Shown here: positions 7,774-13,592 of the stretch, piece after piece | Layout: every line of letters begins with the position of its first letter | Numbering within the stretch: the stretch's first letter is position 1 | Assembly: GCA_002410325.1 (NCBI GenBank) | Contig: DHRK01000009.1 | Coordinates: forward strand, 1-17,765 | Direction: 5' to 3' | Length of the DNA stretch: 17,765 nt | Source of the DNA: Syntrophomonas sp. UBA5314 | Lineage (GTDB): Bacteria > Bacillota > Syntrophomonadia > Syntrophomonadales > Syntrophomonadaceae | Notes under the pieces: model-generated | What the model was told of the DNA's origin: nothing | The model's input: only the letters and a program-made list of their open reading frames with translations | The model's database searches: none | Translations under genes and position numbers: made by a program

Positions 7774-7805
7774 TTATTGATGATCATAAGGTGAGAGTCG
7801 TTCAA

Positions 7806-7837
7806 AGGCTGCCCGAAACGTCTTTTTCGGGCAGCCT
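7806..7837. terminator. Perfect 13-bp hairpin, probable terminator of the BofC-like gene
   Basis: AGGCTGCCCGAAA (7806-7818) pairs perfectly with TTTCGGGCAGCCT (7825-7837) around a 6-nt loop. It lies about 50 bp past the stop of the minus-strand BofC-like gene. Only a short T run follows on the minus strand, so termination strength is uncertain. Confidence 0.6.
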
Positions 7838-7889
7838 CTTGTTGTAGTATTTAGTGAGTTTGGGGACGGTTCTTCAACTCATTTTCGAA

Positions 7890-8465
7890 CTAATCAATTA
7901 AATATTCGTCCAGGTTTTCCAGAGCGTCATTGAGCTCATCCTGATTTTTGAATTCCATGGTTCCTTCCCGAATTGCTTGCTGCACTTCGGGGGGCAAAGA
8001 CGATGTGGCAATGCCAGTAACCCTGAGTAAAATATCACTCTGGGCATCAGCTCCCTGGAACACGGCAACCTGTCCCTGATAATCCTTGAGCCGCAGTTTG
8101 TTCCTGTCTTCGCTGCACCAATCATCCAGGGACTGTTTTATTACCAGGCTATCTATGTTCCAACTCACTTGATAAGATTGAGCTGAAGTATAGACTGCCT
8201 GAATTTCACTGACCGTTTTGCCATTGAGATTTTCTCTTTCCGGGAACGACGAAACCACCTTATGCCCGCACTTTAAATACTCTTGTTCAAATATGACCGG
8301 CGTTTGGGCAGTGATGGTTATTTCCGGCTCAGTTACCCCCACCACCGGCTTTTGCAGATGGGTTTTATTTGAAAACCGGTTGTAAGCCTGGCCTAATCCG
8401 GCGCCTACTACCGTACTGACAATTATAACCAGGACCAAAATCCCCTTGTTAAAACGCTTTTCCAC
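7890..8465 (-). CDS. BofC C-terminal-domain-like sporulation protein
   Basis: 191 residues from the GTG at 8465. An N-terminal hydrophobic segment (about residues 8-25, ILVLVIIVSTVVGAG) should anchor or export it. A linker is followed by the conserved C-terminal part: EYLKCGHKV, WCSEDRNKLRLKDYQGQVAVFQG, VTGIATSSLPPEVQQAI and a closing acidic helix. In Bacillus, BofC is a forespore protein of the intermembrane space that restrains SpoIVB and hence sigma-K activation; clostridial relatives keep mainly this C-terminal domain. GTG is chosen over the in-frame ATG at 8495 because GAGGTG lies 6 nt upstream, while the ATG has a weak site and lies inside a sigma-F-like -10 box. The family call is made from memory of clostridial homologues. 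Confidence 0.72.
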   Translation of the reverse strand: MEKRFNKGILVLVIIVSTVVGAGLGQAYNRFSNKTHLQKPVVGVTEPEITITAQTPVIFEQEYLKCGHKVVSSFPERENLNGKTVSEIQAVYTSAQSYQVSWNIDSLVIKQSLDDWCSEDRNKLRLKDYQGQVAVFQGADAQSDILLRVTGIATSSLPPEVQQAIREGTMEFKNQDELNDALENLDEYLID

Positions 8466-8483
8466 ATGATTCACCTCTGGAAT

Positions 8484-8513
8484 TATTTTCCCCATAATTC
8501 CAAAAGTTCATAC
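8484..8513 (-). promoter_or_regulatory. Sigma-F-like promoter for the BofC-like gene
   Basis: On the minus strand GTATG (8513-8509) is one base off the sigma-F -35 GYATA. After 15 nt comes GGGGAAAATA (8493-8484), a full match to the -10 consensus GGNNANAMTR. Transcription would begin near 8478, right before the GAGGTG site, giving a very short leader. Forespore expression agrees with the BofC assignment. Confidence 0.4.
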
Positions 8514-8524
8514 ATATATTTTAT

Positions 8525-8581
8525 AAGCCAGGAAGACGGCTCTTTCGGTTTTCTCAATCCCAAGAACCGTCTTCCTGGCTT
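8525..8581. repeat. Long imperfect hairpin between yebC and the BofC-like gene
   Basis: AAGCCAGGAAGACGGCTCT (8525-8543) pairs with AGAACCGTCTTCCTGGCTT (8563-8581), 18 of 19 Watson-Crick pairs plus one G-T type mismatch, with a 19-nt loop. It lies 15 bp past the yebC stop and could serve as its terminator, but no strong T run follows. The arm shares GACGGTTCTT with bases 7865-7874, so it may be a dispersed palindromic element. Confidence 0.6.
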
Positions 8582-8596
8582 GGCGTTCTGATCAGT

Positions 8597-9352
8597 CTAC
8601 AGCTTTTCCATCAATTCATCGGAAATAGACATATTGGTAAATACGTTTTGCACGTCGTCATTGTCTTCCATGAGGTCTATCAGTTTAATGATCTTCCTGG
8701 CTATTTCCAGGTCATTTATCTCCATAGGATTCTCAGGAATCATATCCCAGTCAGCGTCTTCCAATTTGTATCCGGCCTTTTCCATGCTGTCTTTAACTTC
8801 CAGGAATGAATCGGGGGCGGTTATAATTTCATAGTCATCTTCAGCTTCCCTAATGTCCTCGGCTCCCATATCCAGCAATTCGAGCATGAACTCTTCTTCA
8901 TCCTTGTTCAAATCAGCCTTGGACAGGTGAATTACCCCGGAGCGTTTGAACATCCAGGCCACACAGCCTGATTCACCGAGGTTCCCACCGTGTTTGGAAA
9001 ATAGATGGCGGATTTCCGGGGCAGTCCGGTTTCGGTTGTCTGTGGCGATCTCCAGCATAATTGCCACTCCACCGGGCCCATAGCCTTCATATATTATCTC
9101 TTCCAGGGCTTCAGCGCCGGAGTCGCCAACCCCTTTCTTTACTGCCCGCTGAATATTTTCATTGGGCATGTTGATTGCCTTTGCCTTTTGGATGGCCAGC
9201 TTGAGCTTGGCGTTGGCTTCGGGATCACCACCGCCGCCAGTTTTAACCGCTATGGTTATCTCTTTGGCCACTTTGGTGAATTCCTTGCCCCGTTTTTCGT
9301 CCGATTTGGCCTTTTTATGCTTTATATTGGCCCATTTTGAATGTCCAGACAT
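8597..9352 (-). CDS. yebC: YebC/PmpR family protein (TACO1-like)
   Basis: 251 residues, the normal family length. The N-terminus MSGHSKWANIKHKKAKSDEKRGK is the family signature, followed by GGGGDPEANAKLKLAIQKAKAINMP, the GYGPGGVA stretch, and the acidic C-terminal domain. Members were described as DNA-binding regulators; more recent work on several members indicates action at the ribosome on stalling sequences. The protein is cytoplasmic. ATG 9352 is chosen because it begins the conserved MSGHSKW and has AGGAGGG 6 nt upstream; a TTG two codons earlier is disregarded. It lies 24 bp after the stop of the methyltransferase-like gene and is probably cotranscribed with it and nadE. The classic ruvC neighbours are absent here. 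Confidence 0.95.
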   Translation of the reverse strand: MSGHSKWANIKHKKAKSDEKRGKEFTKVAKEITIAVKTGGGGDPEANAKLKLAIQKAKAINMPNENIQRAVKKGVGDSGAEALEEIIYEGYGPGGVAIMLEIATDNRNRTAPEIRHLFSKHGGNLGESGCVAWMFKRSGVIHLSKADLNKDEEEFMLELLDMGAEDIREAEDDYEIITAPDSFLEVKDSMEKAGYKLEDADWDMIPENPMEINDLEIARKIIKLIDLMEDNDDVQNVFTNMSISDELMEKL

Positions 9353-9376
9353 TAGCAACCCTCCTAATTAAAGGCT

Positions 9377-10045
9377 TTACCAGATCCAAGGTACAAGCCG
9401 TTTGGTTTTCCATTGATATGCTTGATACCTCTCTCCCAGGTGTTCCAGGAGGAAGGCTTCTTCCAGGTTTATTCTATATATCAGAGCTGGCACCACTCCT
9501 ATCAGGGTGATGAGCAAAGCACCCCAGGAGTTCATTATCATGCTTATGGAAAGGGCGCTCAACAGGGCGCTTAAATAAAAGGGATGGCGAATTCTTCTAT
9601 ATGCTCCATGCTCGATCAAGATATGATCTTCATAGACCGATACCCGGGGATTGTAAAACTTTCCCAGAGCCTTTAAGGCTCGATAGCGGATGAAAAAGGA
9701 CAGTAAAAGCACTGCAAAACCTGCCTCTATCACCTGCGGCTCATAGCGCGGCAAGCGGGTAAGATGCAGGGCCACAAAATCGAGCAGGGCATAGAACAGA
9801 ACCGCCAGAGAAGAAAGCTGCATGTACAAATAGGAACGCCGGTCGTCGTCGTCAACCACCAGGCTGTCAGGCGGTTCATAGATCATAGTTTCCACTATCG
9901 ACCATAGAACGTATAGTGCAAAAAATGAAAACAAGGTCCAAAAATCAAAGCGCGGTATTTGGCGTAAGGCGAGGTAGCCAAAGCAGAAAAAAGCCACTGC
10001 AGCGATAGCTATGCGAATAAAGGCCATTCGTTTCCTGGAATTCAA
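9377..10045 (-). CDS. Isoprenylcysteine carboxylmethyltransferase (ICMT/PEMT)-family membrane protein
   Basis: 222 residues with about five hydrophobic segments (near residues 9-25, 35-52, 75-93, 105-115 and 160-185). The C-terminal half has the family signature: HGAYRRIRHPFYLS, where the RHPxY binds SAM, then LEEAFLLEHLGERYQAYQWKTKRLVP, where Glu-Glu and Tyr complete the site. In eukaryotes this fold methylates prenylated cysteines and phospholipids; bacterial substrates are mostly unknown. The TTG start at 10045 has GGGGGAG 5 nt upstream; ATG 10027, preceded by AGGA, is an alternative. It lies between nadE (35-bp gap) and yebC. Nothing in the sequence names its substrate. Confidence 0.8.
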   Translation of the reverse strand: MNSRKRMAFIRIAIAAVAFFCFGYLALRQIPRFDFWTLFSFFALYVLWSIVETMIYEPPDSLVVDDDDRRSYLYMQLSSLAVLFYALLDFVALHLTRLPRYEPQVIEAGFAVLLLSFFIRYRALKALGKFYNPRVSVYEDHILIEHGAYRRIRHPFYLSALLSALSISMIMNSWGALLITLIGVVPALIYRINLEEAFLLEHLGERYQAYQWKTKRLVPWIW

Positions 10046-10080
10046 TAGGACTCCCCCTGCATATCTAAAAGTTTATATAA

Positions 10081-10830
10081 TTATAGCCTTAAATCGGGGG
10101 GTATAAAAGCAATCGGGGGCATCTGCCGCTTGTGCTCGCTTTTTCCGCTAAGGGATTCTATTTTACTGGCAACCGCCGGTTCTACCGTTCCTCCGGTTAA
10201 ATAACGGTCCAGTTCCCGGTAGGTAAAGCCTAGTTCCGCTTCATCGGTTTGACCGGCCCATAAGCCTCCCGAAGGCGGTTTGTTGAGGATGGCATCCGAC
10301 ACCTTAAGAAAGCGGGCCAATTCGTAAACTTCGCACTTCAGCAGATCTCCCAGAACCTGGAGATCAACCCCACTGTCACCATATTTGGTGGCATACCCGA
10401 CATTTATTTCACTTTTGTTACTGGTCCCCAGGACCAGATAGTCACGGGCCTGGGCTGAATAATAAAGAGTGGTCATACGCAGCCGGGATTTTATATTGGC
10501 GCGCAGGACTTTTCCTTTATGTCCATCGAACTTGAGGTACGATTCGGCCAGAGTCATAAACATGTTATAGACATTGTCCAAAACAACCACCCTGTACATG
10601 ATGCCGAACTCGTTGGCCAGACTCTCCGCATCTATGCGATCGTTCAGTTCACTGGCACAGGGCAAAACCAGAGCCATATGAGCATCGGGAAATGCCTTTT
10701 GAGCTATGAGAGCCGTCACCGCCGAGTCAACTCCCCCGCTTAGGCCGAATACAACACCCTTGGCACCAGCTTTTTGAACACCGTCCCTGGTCCATTCTAC
10801 CAGATAGTCGACTACCGCCTGTGCATTCAC
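10081..10830 (-). CDS. nadE: Ammonia-dependent NAD+ synthetase
   Basis: 249 residues, the size of NadE enzymes without a glutaminase domain, so ammonia should be the nitrogen donor. It amidates deamido-NAD through an adenylate. The ATP-PPi loop SGGVDS is at residues 31-36 after GVVFGL. Further family segments are LVLGTSNKSEINVGYATKYGD, which contacts the deamido-NAD site, and GDLLKCEVYELAR, with SEHKRQMPP near the C-terminus. The start is GTG at 10830, with GGAGGAG about 9 nt upstream; the nearby ATG is out of frame. It is the first gene of a probable nadE - methyltransferase-like - yebC transcript. Confidence 0.93.
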   Translation of the reverse strand: MNAQAVVDYLVEWTRDGVQKAGAKGVVFGLSGGVDSAVTALIAQKAFPDAHMALVLPCASELNDRIDAESLANEFGIMYRVVVLDNVYNMFMTLAESYLKFDGHKGKVLRANIKSRLRMTTLYYSAQARDYLVLGTSNKSEINVGYATKYGDSGVDLQVLGDLLKCEVYELARFLKVSDAILNKPPSGGLWAGQTDEAELGFTYRELDRYLTGGTVEPAVASKIESLSGKSEHKRQMPPIAFIPPDLRL

Positions 10831-11133
10831 TTTCTACAACTCCTCCTCATAAACACGCCAAAACAACTTGCGGAGCAAAGTGCCCTTTTCTCTCTAAGGC
10901 CTGATTGCCCCGAAAATAGTAGTCTGCTCTGGTTAATTCCCGAGCAGCTGTCTGTCCTGGTTTCTTCTCCTGGTGAATATATGCATAAGATGAGCAACAT
11001 ACTTTGATATTCAACACAAGGACAGTAAATCCTGCCCCAATTTTCAGAATTTTGTTGGAAATGCGCTATTGGGAGCACTGCCTTTAGTATGAGAAGCCCA
11101 TTTTCGCACATGTTTCCTTGATTCTCCAGGCAA
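10831..11133. other. 303-bp gap upstream of nadE with no supported gene
   Basis: An open frame of 117 codons crosses this stretch on the minus strand, but its peptide shows no motif or ribosome site and it runs into both neighbours. A short inverted repeat CTGCTC/GAGCAG lies near 10925-10950. I find no convincing terminator for the operon ending at 11134, no riboswitch and no good promoter. It presumably holds the nadE leader. Confidence 0.4.
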
Positions 11134-11892
11134 TCACAGCGGTACCAGTTCAATACTACCCCAGGCCGCCAGGGTTTCATCCTTGATGATCAAGATGCCG
11201 GTGATCCCGGGAATGCCTTTTACCGCATCAATGGCCCGGGCCGCGTCTTCAGCGGTTTTGACCAGATTGCCCGCCCGGGAAGCAGCCGCATCGGCCAGAG
11301 CTGCCGAAGGGCTTTTTATTAAGACCGCGTCGGCGGTGCCGAAACTCAAACTCGGTCCTACCGTTCCCGAAGAGGTACAAATACCTAAAGGGCTTTCATC
11401 CGGGTATACCTTTATACTCAAACGCTGGCTGAACCTGGACTGACCGGCAAAGATCGCTACAGTTCTTTCTTGGTGGGAATTCATAAAGATATCCCCGCCA
11501 TTTTCCACAATCAGTTCCTGAACCCGCTCCATGAGCTTCTCCCCTATTCCCTGGGCAATCGCTCCGGCTACAGCGGCCATGGGGCCAACGTTGCACAGCC
11601 GGGCGGCAGCCGCCATGCCGTGCACAATCGGCGGGGCAGCCGGGAGAAGGCGAATGGGCACCAAAGAAGTTCTAAAATCCGGATCACAGGCAATATAATC
11701 TTCCAGCTCCCCCCGCAGACGGGCCAGTTCTTTTCGGCACAATGAGAGAAGGCCATCAGTATAGCTCTTTTTATCTACACCGACAGCCAGGTCGCTTTCT
11801 CTAAGCTGAACTGTAAAATAATGCAGGTCGGAGGCTTTGTGCAAAGAGCGGTAATCCCTCTGCACATAAGCCTTTTTCTTCTGATCGTCCAT
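11134..11892 (-). CDS. UPF0280 (COG2122) family protein, likely homocysteine-synthesis factor
   Basis: 252 residues. MDDQKKKAYVQRDYRSLHKASDLHYFTVQLRESDLAVG opens the UPF0280 family, which has an ApbE-like fold. PPIVHGMAAAARLCNVGPMAAVAGAIAQ and VENGGDIFM form the conserved core, with SSGTVGPSLSFG and AVLIKSPSAALADAAASRAGN towards the C-terminus. COG2122 genes were implicated with HcyBio and NIL-ferredoxin genes in sulfide-dependent homocysteine synthesis in methanogens; being last in this operon agrees. The biochemical role is unsettled. The start is ATG 11892, 7 nt after the preceding stop; upstream in-frame codons lie inside the ferredoxin gene. The ribosome site is weak, so coupling to the ferredoxin gene is likely. 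Confidence 0.85.
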   Translation of the reverse strand: MDDQKKKAYVQRDYRSLHKASDLHYFTVQLRESDLAVGVDKKSYTDGLLSLCRKELARLRGELEDYIACDPDFRTSLVPIRLLPAAPPIVHGMAAAARLCNVGPMAAVAGAIAQGIGEKLMERVQELIVENGGDIFMNSHQERTVAIFAGQSRFSQRLSIKVYPDESPLGICTSSGTVGPSLSFGTADAVLIKSPSAALADAAASRAGNLVKTAEDAARAIDAVKGIPGITGILIIKDETLAAWGSIELVPL

Positions 11893-11899
11893 AGTTTTG

Positions 11900-12322
11900 C
11901 TACACAGCCTCACGGATATTGAACAGCATCTTGATGGCGTTGGTGGGACAGCAATCCAGGCACATCCCACAGACCACACAGTCGTCGTTGTTAAAGGAAA
12001 CCATCATAGTGGAGCGGTCCATATTGAGCGCATCAGTCGGGCAAAATGAGGGGCAGGCTCCGCACTGAATGCACAGGTCTTCATGCCAGACCACAGTGGC
12101 GGAAAGGGGTTCCACTCCCACCCCCAGGTTTTTAAGGTATTTTACCCCGGCGTCATATTGCTTTTTGGGGCCCTCCACTTCAAGCACCAGGTAGCCCTCT
12201 TTTTGCGGGTTGATATCCGCTTTCAGGATGTTGAGAATGAGATCAAAGTCCTTTACCAGGCGATAAATAATCGGTTGATCAGACTGGGAAGCCGAAAAAT
12301 AACATACTATTTTGCTCTTCAT
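11900..12322 (-). CDS. NIL-domain protein with two [4Fe-4S] clusters
   Basis: 140 residues. About residues 1-76 form a NIL domain, the small ferredoxin-like fold also found at the C-terminus of methionine ABC-transporter ATPases. Two classic cluster motifs follow: C84-x2-C87-x2-C90-x3-C94-P and C115-x2-C118-x2-C121-x3-C125-P. The protein is a cytoplasmic electron or sulfur carrier. In methanogens a homologue partners the COG1900 protein in making homocysteine from aspartate semialdehyde. It lies 32 bp after the HcyBio gene, and its start ATG follows an AGGAGG site by about 9 nt. Confidence 0.92.
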   Translation of the reverse strand: MKSKIVCYFSASQSDQPIIYRLVKDFDLILNILKADINPQKEGYLVLEVEGPKKQYDAGVKYLKNLGVGVEPLSATVVWHEDLCIQCGACPSFCPTDALNMDRSTMMVSFNNDDCVVCGMCLDCCPTNAIKMLFNIREAV

Positions 12323-12354
12323 TTTTTCTTACCTCCTCTAATGAAGACCCCTGG

Positions 12355-13557
12355 TTAAACCTCCCGTTTGGGGAGCGATTTGAACTCAATATTGGCATCT
12401 GCCGAAGGCAACGGGGCCACCGGCTCGCTCAGATGGAAACGCCCGGCCATTATCCATTCCTTTAAAATACCGGCAATTTGCCTTGCCCGGGGATAGCTGG
12501 ACTGGGGCGTGGTTACTATTTCCTTGCCGTTAATGGTAACCTGGCCCGATTTCAGATCCCGGTAATTGACAAAGCCCAGGTCGGTAGGCCGGTAATAGGG
12601 ATAACCTTCGGCATAATCGACCACCGGACACCAGATATCCTCATCCTTCACGGCCGTAAAAGCGAGCATTTCTTCATCGAGGATAGGAATAGGAATCCCT
12701 ATGCCCACCGCCAGGGTGGCTCCATAACCCAAATAACTCAAACCAATCAGCCAGTTGGGGTCCATCTGTTTTAAATCCCCGGTTACGGCCAGGGTCCCGG
12801 CCGGTACTCGGGGCACTCCGTTTTCCCCCCGGGGGACGTTGGGATGGTGTTGGGTCCCGTTCCAGGCCACGTATCCTATTCCTCCGCCCAGGAATATCCT
12901 GGTCCCTATCCCAATGGTACGGTAATAAGGATCATTGAGCAGCGGGCTCAGTTGGCCGGAAGTCGAGTAGCTGGCATTGCCCATACGCGGCTTTAAAACA
13001 CCCATATAAGTATAAATCGTCCGGTCGCTCAGATTGACTGCGCAATTGTAATTCTGGTAGGCATTGCGCGGGTTGAATAGGAATGCTTCATTTAGGTCCG
13101 CCAGGGTAACAATTGTCTCCACTTTTTTGTTGGGATAGCAGTCAGTTCCATACGAGGTAGCCTCCAGGCGGATCTCCTTACCGGCCACCAGATCGTGAAT
13201 GACATGCCCTCCACCGTATATGAACCGTCCTGGAAACACCTTGTTTTCCGGGTCGTTGTCAGGCAATTGAGTAGCCCCGATATAGGCGTCTACAGCGGCT
13301 ATTCCCGCATAGGCTTCCACTCCGTTCAGCCACACCTTGGACATTCTGATGCGGGGATTGGCATGACCGAAGTTCAAAAAGGCCCCGGATGAACACATCG
13401 GGCCAAAGGTTCCGGTTGTCACCACGTCGATTTCCCGGGCCGCTTTTTCTAATCCTTTTTCTTCTACTATGCCGATAACTTCTTCGGCGGTCACCACTAT
13501 CGCTTCACCACGTTTTATCTTGGCATTGATTTCTTCGTAAGTTTTTTTGCTAGCCAT
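12355..13557 (-). CDS. HcyBio (DUF39/COG1900) homocysteine biosynthesis protein
   Basis: 400 residues without the C-terminal CBS domains of the methanogen protein. The N-terminus ASKKTYEEINAKIKRGEAIVVTAEE is the family start. TTGTFGPMCSSGAFLNFGH carries Cys55 and TSYGTDCYPNK carries Cys140; two cysteines in these places are proposed to handle the sulfur in COG1900 proteins. FIYGGGHVIHDLVAGK, RIFLGGGIGYVAWNGTQH and DYAEGYPYYRP are other family blocks. The proposed role is sulfuration of aspartate semialdehyde to homocysteine, bypassing O-acylhomoserine. ATG 13557 is chosen because AGGGGGAG lies 4 nt upstream and it fits family starts; an ATG at 13596 overlaps the preceding stop but lacks a site. 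Confidence 0.9.
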   Translation of the reverse strand: MASKKTYEEINAKIKRGEAIVVTAEEVIGIVEEKGLEKAAREIDVVTTGTFGPMCSSGAFLNFGHANPRIRMSKVWLNGVEAYAGIAAVDAYIGATQLPDNDPENKVFPGRFIYGGGHVIHDLVAGKEIRLEATSYGTDCYPNKKVETIVTLADLNEAFLFNPRNAYQNYNCAVNLSDRTIYTYMGVLKPRMGNASYSTSGQLSPLLNDPYYRTIGIGTRIFLGGGIGYVAWNGTQHHPNVPRGENGVPRVPAGTLAVTGDLKQMDPNWLIGLSYLGYGATLAVGIGIPIPILDEEMLAFTAVKDEDIWCPVVDYAEGYPYYRPTDLGFVNYRDLKSGQVTINGKEIVTTPQSSYPRARQIAGILKEWIMAGRFHLSEPVAPLPSADANIEFKSLPKREV

Positions 13558-13592
13558 CGTTCTCCCCCTATGCTGTTTCTCCTCATCATCCA

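Noticed and set aside
10827..11180. 117-codon minus-strand open frame upstream of nadE
   Set aside because: Overlaps the end of the UPF0280 gene, has no ribosome site or recognisable motif, and its peptide looks random.
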